In this document: positions 34,019 to 41,290 of the stretch, piece after piece
How the letters are laid out: the number at the start of each line of letters is the position of its first letter
Position numbering within the stretch: the first letter of the stretch is position 1
Assembly: GCA_001184205.1 (NCBI GenBank)
Contig: LBMP01000005.1
Span: 401,461 to 465,460 of the forward strand
From: Desulfocarbo indianensis
Lineage (GTDB): Bacteria; Desulfobacterota; Desulfarculia; Desulfarculales; Desulfarculaceae
Length of the DNA: 64,000 nt
Reading direction: 5' to 3'
Translations under genes and position numbers: made by a program
The notes under the pieces: generated by a model
What the model was told of the DNA's origin: nothing
The model's input: the letters and a program-made list of their open reading frames with translations, nothing else
Databases searched by the model: none

Positions 34019-34380
34019 TGGACGGTCGCCGGCTCTAAAAATAGAGCGGGAGGAAAGTCCGAGCACCGCAGGGCGGGATGCTGGCTAACGGCCAGGGGGG
34101 GCGACCCCATGGCAAGTGCAACAGAAAGCAGACCGCCGCTCCTCGTGGGCGGTAAGGGTGAAACGGCGAGGTAAGAGCTCACCAGCGCGGGCGGCGACGT
34201 CCGCGGCTAGGCAAACCCCATCCGGTGCAAGACCAAATAGGGAGGCGTTTGAGGGCGGCCCGTCCGAGGCCTCCGGGTAGGTTGCTTGAGGCGCCGGGCA
34301 ACCGGCGTCCTAGAGGAATGACCGTCGCCGGCTCTTTCGAGCCGGAACAGAACTCGGCTTACAGGCCGGCTCCGTCCCGG
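34003..34380 (+). ncRNA. rnpB: RNase P RNA (type A)
   Basis: About 378 nucleotides. The 5' strand CCGGGACGGAGTCGGC pairs with GCCGGCTCCGTCCCGG at the 3' end to form P1. Conserved elements occur in order: GGAGGAAAGTCCGAGC (P4/CRI region, about 34049), ACAGAAAGCAGACCGCC (34121), GGTAAGGGTGAAACGG, GTAAGAGCTCACCAGC, AGGCAAACCCCAT, AGAGGAATGACCG (about 34312) and ACAGAACTCGGCTTAC (34347). It processes the 5' ends of tRNA precursors. A GNAT gene starts 27 bases downstream. Confidence 0.96.
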
Positions 34381-34407
34381 CCTCTATCACCATGGGGGCG
34401 GCGAGCC

Positions 34408-34890
34408 ATGGGCGAGACCATTCACATCAGGCCGGCGCGGCAAGAGGATTTGGGCGTCATCGCCGCCTTGTGGCGGGAGCTGGACTGGCTGCCCTCGTTG
34501 CGCGGCCTGCCCCTGGAGCGCCTGCAGGAGACCATGGCCCAGCGCCTGGCCCAATGCCGGGCCAGCGGCGGCCACGTGGTGCTGGTGGCCCAGGATGAAG
34601 GGGGCGGGGTGTTGGGCTACGCGGCCATGCACTATCTGCCCTATCTCATGCTGCCGGGGCCGGAGGCCTACGTGTCCGAGCTTTTCGTCACCGCCGTGGC
34701 CAGGGGGCGCGGCGTGGGCCAAAGGCTCCTCAGCCGGCTGGAGGAACTGGCCAGGGACCAGGGCTGCGCCAGGCTGATGCTCATAAACGGGCGCGACCGC
34801 GAATCCTACGCCAGGGAGTTCTACAAAAAGCGGGGCTGGCAGGAAAGGCCCGTGATCGCCAATTTCGTGCGCAACCTCATGGAGTTTTAA
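34408..34890 (+). CDS. GNAT-family N-acetyltransferase
   Basis: 160-residue acetyltransferase with motif A VSELFVTAVARGRGVGQRLLSRL, containing the acetyl-CoA loop R-G-R-G-V-G, and motif B ESYAREFYKKRGWQ. It begins MGETIHIRPA at 34408; the open frame extends back into rnpB but is non-coding there. It is followed 3 bases later by an ATP-grasp gene, suggesting that the two act on one product. The substrate is unknown. Confidence 0.85.
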   Translation: MGETIHIRPARQEDLGVIAALWRELDWLPSLRGLPLERLQETMAQRLAQCRASGGHVVLVAQDEGGGVLGYAAMHYLPYLMLPGPEAYVSELFVTAVARGRGVGQRLLSRLEELARDQGCARLMLINGRDRESYAREFYKKRGWQERPVIANFVRNLMEF

Positions 34891-34893
34891 GCC

Positions 34894-35670
34894 TTGGCCC
34901 AACCCATCGCCATCGGCGCGCGCCTGGCCCGCTTCCCCGAAATCCTCACCCTGGGGGTGCGGCCCAACCTGGCCGATTATCCCCCGGAGCACCGCCGGCT
35001 CCTGAGCCGCGCCCGGACGGTTTATTATCCCACCCAGGCCTTCGCCGCCCAGTTCCAAGCCCTGGGCAAGCGCATCTTCCCCTCCCTGGAGAGCCATCTC
35101 CTGGAGGGCGACAAGATCAAGCAGACCATCATGCTGGAGATGGCCGGCCTGCCCCACCCCCGCACCCGGGTGTTTTACGGCCGCCAGCGGGACGGCATCT
35201 TGAAGCACTTCGGCTTCCCCTTCATCGCCAAGGTTCCCCGGGCCTCGGCCGGCGGCCTGGGGGTTTTCCTCATCCGCGATCAAGCGGACTTGGATGGCTA
35301 CCTGGCCCTCAACCAGCAGCCGGCCTATATCCAGGAATACCTGCCCCTGGAGCGCGACTTGCGGGTGCTGTGCGTGGGCTTCGAGCCGGTGTGCTGTTAT
35401 TGGCGCTGGAGCGAGCCGGGCAACTTCCGCACCAACGTGGCCCAGGGCGGGCGGGTGGATTTCAGCCAGGTGCCCAAGGAGGCGGTGGAGCTGGCCGTGG
35501 AGGCGGCCAAAGTCTGCAACCTGGACGACGTGGGGGTGGACGTGGTCATGGCCGGCGGCAGGACCATGCTCCTGGAGTTCAACGTTAAGTACGGCCACAA
35601 GGGCCCCGGCCTGGCCGGCATGGACGTCCGCCGCCTGGTGGTGGAGAAAATCTTGCGGGGAGAATTGTAA
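34894..35670 (+). CDS. ATP-grasp ligase, RimK-like
   Basis: 258-residue ATP-grasp protein. The ATP-binding domain includes DKIKQTIMLEMAGLPHPRTRVFYG, then PFIAKVPRASAGGLGVFLI (the flexible loop with Lys), IQEYLPLERDLRVLCVG and a metal-binding LLEFNVKYGHKGPG (Glu-x-Asn). This is the RimK/glutathione-synthetase type that joins an acid to an amine. The start is TTG 34894; the N-terminal domain is short. With the preceding acetyltransferase and the following small gene it forms an apparent three-gene operon of unknown pathway. Confidence 0.85.
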   Translation: MAQPIAIGARLARFPEILTLGVRPNLADYPPEHRRLLSRARTVYYPTQAFAAQFQALGKRIFPSLESHLLEGDKIKQTIMLEMAGLPHPRTRVFYGRQRDGILKHFGFPFIAKVPRASAGGLGVFLIRDQADLDGYLALNQQPAYIQEYLPLERDLRVLCVGFEPVCCYWRWSEPGNFRTNVAQGGRVDFSQVPKEAVELAVEAAKVCNLDDVGVDVVMAGGRTMLLEFNVKYGHKGPGLAGMDVRRLVVEKILRGEL

Positions 35671-35680
35671 GGAGGGCCGC

Positions 35681-36040
35681 ATGAGCCGCTTGCAACAGAT
35701 CAGGGTGCGGGTGGAGCCGGTTTATAAAAAAAGCCTGGCCAAGGACTTCCCCCGGCTCTTCCGCCTTTTCTCCGGCCTGGACAACGACCTCCTGGAGGCC
35801 GACCCCGCGCCGCCGCTTTACGACCTGGTGCACCACCTGGTGCGCCTGAGCCAGGAAAAAGACCTGGACCCCGCCGTGAGCCGGGCCATCGACCAACACG
35901 GCCAGGGCATCGTGGACCTGCGACGGCGCATCGAGGAGGCCATCGGCTCCTGGAAGCTGGGCCAGGCGGAAAAGCTCCTGAACGACCTGGAAGACGACTT
36001 CCTGGCCTTTGAAAAGGACCTGCCCAAGGAGCTGGGTTAG
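35681..36040 (+). CDS. Hypothetical helical protein (119 aa)
   Basis: 119-residue, highly charged, predicted all-helical protein (MSRLQQIRVRVEPVYKK ... EKLLNDLEDDFLAFEKDLP). It has a strong Shine-Dalgarno (AAGGAGG) before the ATG at 35681 and follows the ATP-grasp gene by 10 bases. No Cys and no signal peptide. I do not recognise the family. Position suggests an accessory role to the ATP-grasp/GNAT pair. Confidence 0.75.
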   Translation: MSRLQQIRVRVEPVYKKSLAKDFPRLFRLFSGLDNDLLEADPAPPLYDLVHHLVRLSQEKDLDPAVSRAIDQHGQGIVDLRRRIEEAIGSWKLGQAEKLLNDLEDDFLAFEKDLPKELG

Positions 36041-36184
36041 CCGGCGCTTTTCATCCAGCCGCAAGTAAAGTGACAGCGGTCCCGGCTTCAGTGACGCCCC
36101 TCAAGCGCCCCGCGTTCGACCGCCTGGCACTGGTCTTGCTGCCTTTCTCCCCTGAACCACCATGCCTTTTAGGGGAGAGAGAGC

Positions 36185-36793
36185 ATGAACGTAGCCAGCC
36201 TGCCCGCCGTCTATATGTCCACCTCCTGCCAGCCGGTGTCGGCCGCGCGCAACCGGCCGGGAGACTCCGCTGAAATCATTGAAGATACTTCCTCCGGTCC
36301 CCAGGAGGACACGGTGAGCCTCTCCTCCGGCGGCCGCTTGCTGAGCCAGTTGCCGCCCTTGTTTTCCAGCGAGATCGAGGCGGACGGAGCCATCTCCCTG
36401 GATGAAATGCGTGAGTTTTTTCAGGAAAAAGCTGCCGCCCTGGGGAAGGAAGTGCGCGGCCGGCTGACGAATCTGGGCATTTCCGCGGATGAGCCCCTGG
36501 ATTTGACCGTGGACAGGGAGGGCAAGGTGCGCGTGGCCGGCGAGCATTCCCAAAAGGACGAGATCGAGGCCCTGTTCGCGGAAGACCCGGAATTGGCCAA
36601 CGACTTCCGGCAAGTCTCCTCCACGGGTTCGTTCATCAAGGCCTGCGAAGCCCACCTGGAGTTCGCCGCGGATTACGCCCAGAACCCCCAGGCGGCCGTG
36701 GCCAAGCACTGGCATCTCTTTTCCAGCCTGCAGAGTGATTACGCGCTGCGCCTGGCTGGAGAGGATATCTCCCTGGTGGAGGCCTCCGCCTGA
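36185..36793 (+). CDS. Hypothetical protein (202 aa)
   Basis: 202-residue soluble protein. Residues 1-45 look disordered with a DTVSLSSGG stretch, and the rest is acidic and helical (ISLDEMREFFQEKAAALGKEVRGRL, FIKACEAHLEFAADYAQNP). GGGGAGAGAGAGC precedes the ATG at 36185. The Ser-rich DTVxLSxGG type start is seen in some uncharacterised or flagellum-related deltaproteobacterial proteins, but I cannot assign a family. Monocistronic, convergent with the amphi-Trp gene. Confidence 0.7.
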   Translation: MNVASLPAVYMSTSCQPVSAARNRPGDSAEIIEDTSSGPQEDTVSLSSGGRLLSQLPPLFSSEIEADGAISLDEMREFFQEKAAALGKEVRGRLTNLGISADEPLDLTVDREGKVRVAGEHSQKDEIEALFAEDPELANDFRQVSSTGSFIKACEAHLEFAADYAQNPQAAVAKHWHLFSSLQSDYALRLAGEDISLVEASA

Positions 36794-36881
36794 GCGGCGC
36801 GCGCCCGCGGCTTGATTGGCTCTTGAACGCCGCCCCGCAAGACCGCGAGGCGGCGGCGCCGCTTAGCCGGCTGGCGGGGAT

Positions 36882-37142
36882 TCAGGAGCCTATTTTAAGG
36901 TCCCGGTCCTGCAGGCCGTCCTTGGGCTGCTTCCAGCTTATCTTCAGGGAGAACTTTTCCTTGTCCTTTTTCTGGGAAGCGCTCATGGAAAAATCCACGG
37001 CCTGGGAGGGCCGCAGCACCACGATGTCGGTCCCCGCCTCCACCCTGATGGTTCCTCCCTTGAGCGAGTTCAGCACGTCCTCAAGGTAGGAGATGGCCTG
37101 GTTAAGGCCCATGGCCCCTTCGATTTCAACTTTGCTGCCCAT
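36882..37142 (-). CDS. Amphi-Trp domain-containing protein
   Basis: 86-residue protein. It begins MGSKVEIEGAMGLNQAISYLEDVLNSLKGGTIRVEAG and ends with a strand carrying Trp (FSLKISWKQP). This matches the amphi-Trp domain, a small alpha-beta module with a conserved C-terminal Trp in an amphipathic strand, of unknown function. It is the last gene in the minus-strand run below the PAS protein, 39 bases apart. Confidence 0.8.
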   Translation of the reverse strand: MGSKVEIEGAMGLNQAISYLEDVLNSLKGGTIRVEAGTDIVVLRPSQAVDFSMSASQKKDKEKFSLKISWKQPKDGLQDRDLKIGS

Positions 37143-37181
37143 TGCTTACCTCTTTCCAGGGCGGGCCGGCCAACGGCCCGC

Positions 37182-38303
37182 TCACTCCGCCAGGGTTATG
37201 CGATATTCGGTTTGGGGGCCGCGCACCACGAGGAGGCCGCCCCCGCGCGCGGTCATGGTCCGGATCAGCCAGGCCAGCGGCCCCTCCTTGCCGGATTTGA
37301 GCTTGAGCTTGGCGGGGAAAACGCCGTCATGGTCCATGAAGCGCAAGCGGGGCCGCCCCCGGTGATCCCGGTCCACCAGGGCCTCCACCTGGGCGTCTTC
37401 CTGCTCGCCGCCAGGAGAGATCAGGCCCCATAGCCCCAGGAATCCCAGGCCCAGGAGCAAGATATCCGACGCCGCCAGGGGCTCGCTTTCCACGGCGATT
37501 GCCAGGCGGGGCCGCCCCCCCTCGAACTTAGCGCCCAGCGAGTCGGTGCAGTCCTGCAAAAAACGGCCTATGTCTTCCGCCGGCAAATCTCCGCCGTTTT
37601 TGAGCTCGGGGTTTTTCTCCAAGAGCCCGGCCAGGAGCGCCGTCACCTCCTGGGGAAGCGCGGGGTCGTCCAAAGGCGGCGGCAAAGCGGGCGGCGCCGC
37701 AAGCGCCACCCGGTCCTGACCGGCCGCCGGCAAGGAATCAGGCAGGACCACGGGCGGTTTGGGAGGCGAGAGCATGGCGCAGACAAAGGCCTCCTCGGCG
37801 GCGCCGCCGCTCAAAAGCCAGCAGCGCACCTCCATCTCCTGGTCCGCCCCCTGGCGAGAAGCCAGCAGGGCGCGGAACAGCAAGGCCTCGCGGGCCGCCA
37901 GCACCTTTTCCCAGGCCGGCGGCGGCTCCGCGCCCTCCAGGGGGCGCATGACCTCCTCTTCCCAGTGCAGGCCCAGCAAATCATCGGCCGGGCAGTCCAA
38001 GAGGCCGGCCAGGGCCTGGTTGACGTAGATGATGCTCTGGTCGGCGGCGATGAGGCAGGCGGCCGAGTTGAGGCCCTCCAAAACCTGCTGGGCGGGCAGG
38101 ACGGTCTCCTTTGGCTCCGGCTGCACCGGCTCCGCCGGCTGGGAAGCCGAATCCAGCCAGGCCAACTCCCCGGCCTCGTCAGTTGCCTCTTCCCGGAGGG
38201 CACCGGCCGGCGCTTCTTCCGGAAGCGCCGCCAGCGCGTCATCGGCGGCCTTTGCCCCCTGGTCGCTGAAAGGATCGGAGCCCAGACGTTTTTTGGCGCT
38301 CAT
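37182..38303 (-). CDS. PAS-domain protein downstream of parA
   Basis: 373-residue protein. Residues 1-60 are acidic and low in complexity (MSAKKRLGSDPFSDQ...). A PAS fold spans about residues 70-190 (VLEGLNSAACLIAADQSIIYVNQALAGLLDCPADDLLG). A hydrophobic segment (ILLLGLGFLGLWGLIS, about 275) and a C-terminal domain ending GPQTEYRITLAE follow. No kinase, GGDEF or other output domain is visible. Its ATG overlaps the parA stop (ATGA), so the two are coupled; it may be a partner of the ParA-like ATPase. Start 38303 is preferred over 38333. Confidence 0.75.
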   Translation of the reverse strand: MSAKKRLGSDPFSDQGAKAADDALAALPEEAPAGALREEATDEAGELAWLDSASQPAEPVQPEPKETVLPAQQVLEGLNSAACLIAADQSIIYVNQALAGLLDCPADDLLGLHWEEEVMRPLEGAEPPPAWEKVLAAREALLFRALLASRQGADQEMEVRCWLLSGGAAEEAFVCAMLSPPKPPVVLPDSLPAAGQDRVALAAPPALPPPLDDPALPQEVTALLAGLLEKNPELKNGGDLPAEDIGRFLQDCTDSLGAKFEGGRPRLAIAVESEPLAASDILLLGLGFLGLWGLISPGGEQEDAQVEALVDRDHRGRPRLRFMDHDGVFPAKLKLKSGKEGPLAWLIRTMTARGGGLLVVRGPQTEYRITLAE

Positions 38304-39055
38304 GAGCCACCCCTTTCCAAAAACTCCCGGCACAGGGAGTCGAAATCCTCGGCCCCTATGCTGCGGGGTTTGTAGGCAAAGATGTCCTTGCCAAAGCTGG
38401 GGGCCTCGGCCAGGGATATGTTGTCCCGGATTTGGGTGCTGAACAACTGGTCGCCGAATCGCTCCTCTATCATCTCCACCACCTCCCGATTAAGCCGCTT
38501 GCGCTTGGCGAAGCGGTTGCCGATGATGCCCCCCACCGTCAGGCCGGGATTGAGGCGCTTCTTCACCAACTCCACCGTATCCAAAAGCTTGCTCAAGCTG
38601 TGCAGGGCCAGGTATTCGGTCTGCATGGGAATCAGGATTTCGTGGCAGGCGGTAAGGGCGTTTACCGTCAACAGGCCCAAATTGGGCGGACAATCCAGAA
38701 AGACCAGGTCAAAGCGGCTTAAGTCTCCCAGGGCTTCCTTTAGAAGATACTCGCGGCCCGGCTGGCTGGCCAGTTCCAACTCGGCCCCGGAAAGCCTTAA
38801 AGACGAAGGCGCCACCATGAGCTCGCCCACCGGCACCAGCACCTGCTGAAAGGTGGCTTGTCCCTTGAGCAGCTCATAGGTGGTGAGCTCGGGGCCGTTG
38901 GGCGTCGCCTTGAGGGACGTGGTCAGGTGGGCTTGGGGGTCCAGGTCCACCAGGGCGGCCTTTTGGCCCCGGCGGGCCAGGCCCGCGCCCAGGTTGACCA
39001 CCAGGGTGGTTTTGCCCACGCCCCCCTTTTGATTGAGCACGGCGATGATTCGCAT
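38300..39055 (-). CDS. ParA/MinD-family ATPase
   Basis: 251-residue deviant Walker-A ATPase. The P-loop is LNQKGGVGKTTLVVNLGAG, the switch I region VDLDPQAHLTTSL, and the Walker B LVFLDCPPNLGLL. This is the ParA/Soj type that positions chromosomes, plasmids or protein clusters. No ParB or parS site is visible next to it; instead a PAS protein is coupled to it. An orphan ParA of this sort may position a chemosensory array or other complex. Its own promoter and a palindrome lie at 39136-39190. Confidence 0.92.
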   Translation of the reverse strand: MRIIAVLNQKGGVGKTTLVVNLGAGLARRGQKAALVDLDPQAHLTTSLKATPNGPELTTYELLKGQATFQQVLVPVGELMVAPSSLRLSGAELELASQPGREYLLKEALGDLSRFDLVFLDCPPNLGLLTVNALTACHEILIPMQTEYLALHSLSKLLDTVELVKKRLNPGLTVGGIIGNRFAKRKRLNREVVEMIEERFGDQLFSTQIRDNISLAEAPSFGKDIFAYKPRSIGAEDFDSLCREFLERGGS

Positions 39056-39135
39056 GAAAGATTTCTCCAGCGGCCCTTGCGGCCGAGCGGGGGGAGCCGA
39101 GGGGCCCGCCCCAGGGCTAAGTACGCATCATGATT

Positions 39136-39190
39136 TTTATATTGCAACGGTATCAACAGGCAAGGGCTTAGCTGTGACATTACGGTCACA
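39136..39190 (-). promoter_or_regulatory. parA promoter with CRP/FNR-like palindrome upstream
   Basis: On the minus strand TTGCCT (39163-39158), a 16-base spacer and TATAAA (39141-39136). A perfect palindrome TGTGAC-N6-GTCACA (39173-39190) lies just upstream of the -35, centred near -52. It also sits 28 bases after the hgcB stop. The arms resemble TGTGA/TCACA of the CRP family, but with 8 rather than 6 central bases. Confidence 0.6.
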
Positions 39191-39217
39191 GTTTGCGCTT
39201 TTGTGAGATGGGTTTGG

Positions 39218-39487
39218 CTAACAGCAGCCGGACTCGCCGCGGCGGAAGGCGCTGGCCAGCACCGCGGCGGCGCAGCCCACCCCCGCCTCCACCGCCACCG
39301 CGCCAACGGGGCAATTCATGGCGCAGGCCCCGCATTCCATGCAGGCGTCGCGCTCGCTACAGGCAATGCGGCCGTTCGCCAAATACAGTATCTGGTGCGG
39401 GCAGACCGGCAGGCAGGAGCCGCAGCCCAGGCATTTTTCCGGGTCCAGGACGAGAGTGCTCACGCCGTGCAAATAAAGCGGTCGCAT
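39218..39487 (-). CDS. hgcB: Mercury-methylation ferredoxin HgcB
   Basis: 89-residue 2[4Fe-4S] ferredoxin. Cluster motifs are CLGCGSCLPVCP (residues 19-30) and CMECGACAMNCP (49-60); the latter is the signature of HgcB. It ends in the vicinal pair Cys88-Cys89, also diagnostic and thought to bind Hg(II). HgcB supplies low-potential electrons to the corrinoid of HgcA. The ATG at 39487 has an AGGAGG site and follows hgcA by 14 bases. Together they convert inorganic mercury to methylmercury in anaerobes. Confidence 0.94.
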   Translation of the reverse strand: MRPLYLHGVSTLVLDPEKCLGCGSCLPVCPHQILYLANGRIACSERDACMECGACAMNCPVGAVAVEAGVGCAAAVLASAFRRGESGCC

Positions 39488-39501
39488 GCCCCGGTTTCCT
39501 C

Positions 39502-40623
39502 CTAACCCGCCAAGGCCCAAAACCAAAGGCCCAAAGCCAGCGCCGCGCCCAGCGCCTGCCAGGGCATATAGCGCCGCATCTCCTTCCTGACCCCGGACAA
39601 GGAGGTGTAGGTGGATGAGCCCGTGAAGTTCATGACCAGAAAAGAACAGACCGCCAGGATGAGGAAAAAAGCTGCCCAGGCCGGCAGCGGAGGCGCGGGC
39701 CAAACCGCCAGATAGATGGCGGCGGCCAGCATGCCCAGGCCCAGGCCCTTGGCGCTGAAGGCGCGGCCGGGCAGCCAGGGCAAAAGCAGGGGGCCGGCCA
39801 CGGCTCCGGACACGGCGGCCCAGAGCAGGGCGCCGGCCATGAACAGGCCCGGCCCCCATCGGCCGCCCGCGGCCAGGAGCCAAGACCCGGCCACCATAAG
39901 CGCGGCCAGGGGAAGAGCGTATTTCAAGGCGGGCATCAGCTCCATGGGGGCCAAGGCCGCGCGCTGCCTGAGGGGGAACTCCACGCGGCGCATGGCCGGC
40001 CGCGCCCGGCCCCCCGCCGCCAGGAAGGCCGGGAGGTCGGCCGACCGCAGCGGCCCCCAGACCACTGTGAAGCCGGTGAGGCGCTTGACCAGATGGGCCG
40101 ACACCCCCGGAGCCCCCAGCTGGGGAAGGATCAGGGTCCGGTGCTTGACCAGCTTGGCCAGTTCGGAGGAGCGCACCGCCCGCGCCAAGGTCTCGCTGCC
40201 AAAGGTCCGCTTGCCCGCGGCGCACCAGACGTTGATGCCGTTGGTGTCCAGGGACAGCAGCCAGAGGTTATGCCCTTTAAGCTCCCGGCGCAGGGCGTCG
40301 AAGGAAAGCTTGTAATTGGCGGTGACCAGGACGGGCGACCCGGCGTCCGGCCGTCCCAGGGCGTATAGGCCGGGCACCACGGTGTAATCATAGCGGCCCC
40401 AGCCCCAGCGGACCTTGCAGCCGTGCAGGCGGTCGCCCAGGCTGAGCTCGGAGCCCACCCGGGGCGCCCTGCCCACGGCGCTATCCAGGGAACCCAGGAT
40501 AAAGCTTTGTTCGAATATGGAGGGAGCCAGCCTGGCCCGGTGGCGCGGGCCTCAACAGATGTCCTGAGGCGGGGAGCCTCCGGCTCCCGTCATGGGCAAG
40601 CTGGGAAATTCCTGAAGCTGCAC
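39502..40623 (-). CDS. hgcA: Mercury-methylation corrinoid protein HgcA, with in-frame TGA (possible selenocysteine)
   Basis: Corrinoid methyltransferase of mercury methylation. The cap-helix motif NVWCAAGK (Cys134 as the lower axial ligand) is intact, followed by the CFeSP-like domain (ILPQLGAPGVSAHLVKRLTGF) and about five transmembrane helices at the C-terminus (about 225-365). The conserved start of the family (FEQSFILGSLDSAVGRAPRV) has no ATG, GTG or TTG before it down to an in-frame TGA at 40552-40554. Reading through that codon leads to GTG 40623 with a perfect GAGGAG site 8 bases upstream. This gives 373 residues, near the usual family length, with residue 24 (TGA) after Cys23. A GTG at 40476 would cut off conserved sequence. 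Confidence 0.85.
40524..40554 (-). promoter_or_regulatory. Candidate bacterial SECIS region after the hgcA TGA
   Basis: Immediately 3' of the TGA is a 6-bp hairpin (GGCCCG/CGGGCC, loop CGCCAC, 40551-40534). An alternative 6-bp hairpin (GGGCCA/TGGCTC, loop GGC, 40538-40524) has its loop about 19 bases after the TGA, inside the distance range of bacterial SECIS elements and with G in the loop. These are only candidates; high GC makes hairpins common. Confidence 0.35.
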
Positions 40624-40710
40624 TGGGCGCGCTCCTCATGATCAATGATCGACCGTTAGCCAACCCCTCTAATATTTATTAATATAATCATGCTTATGCC
40701 ATCCAGCCAT

Positions 40711-41265
40711 CTAAAAATCCCAGCGCAAGGTCAATTGAACCTGGTTGCTGGTGAGGCCGTGGTTGTATTCGTCCAGGCCCGCGTTGGAAAGATGGCGCAG
40801 GCGATAGCCCAGATCGAGCCGGGCGGCCTCGCCCAAGGGAACGCCCACCCCCAGGCCGGCGAAGGTGAGGAAGTTGAAATTGGTGCCCAACTCGTGAATA
40901 TCCAAGCTTACATAGGAAAGGCCCGCGCCGGCCTCCAGAAAAGGCCGCATTCCCAGCCAATTGAAATAAAACCTCAAGCTGGGCGCCGTGGCGATCTCCA
41001 CTCCCCGCTGCAGGCCGCTGAAAAAGCCTTGCTGCAATTCCAGGCGCAGGTCCAGCCTGGTCGCCTCGCCTTGTTTGAGGGGGCCGGCCCAGGCCACCGC
41101 CAGGCCCACCGACTTCACCTCGCCGGCATCGACATCCAGGTCTTGGTTGGCGTACAGGCTCATGCCCACTTCCCGGAAAAACGCTTCCGCCGCCGCAGAG
41201 GGCGAGGCCGCGCCGAGAAAGAGGCCGAATAGCGCCACCGCGAGAACGAGTTTGCTAGCTTTCAC
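40711..41265 (-). CDS. PagL-like lipid A deacylase / outer-membrane beta-barrel protein
   Basis: 184-residue exported protein. A signal peptide (KLVLAVALFGLFLGAASPSAAAEA) is followed by alternating strand segments and a C-terminal aromatic residue (LTLRWDF), typical of an 8-stranded outer-membrane barrel. RLRHLSNAGLDEYNHG matches the His-x-Ser-Asn-Ala region of PagL, which removes the 3-O acyl chain of lipid A. It starts at GTG 41265 behind AGGGAG. It is cotranscribed with the upstream P1 peptidase (25 bases) and lies 87 bases upstream of hgcA. Confidence 0.78.
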   Translation of the reverse strand: MKASKLVLAVALFGLFLGAASPSAAAEAFFREVGMSLYANQDLDVDAGEVKSVGLAVAWAGPLKQGEATRLDLRLELQQGFFSGLQRGVEIATAPSLRFYFNWLGMRPFLEAGAGLSYVSLDIHELGTNFNFLTFAGLGVGVPLGEAARLDLGYRLRHLSNAGLDEYNHGLTSNQVQLTLRWDF

Positions 41266-41290
41266 TTCTGAATCTCCCTGTTTGCCTGGC

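Noticed and set aside
39502..40476. hgcA starting at the internal GTG (40476)
   Set aside because: It removes conserved residues (FEQSFILGSLDS) that are in frame upstream, and there is no clear ribosome-binding site before it. A better start with GAGGAG exists at 40623 if the TGA is read through.
40481..40663. 60-codon frame overlapping the hgcA 5' end on the same strand
   Set aside because: It lies in another frame, has no recognisable features, and shares the GAGGAG region; it is probably a shadow of the hgcA leader.
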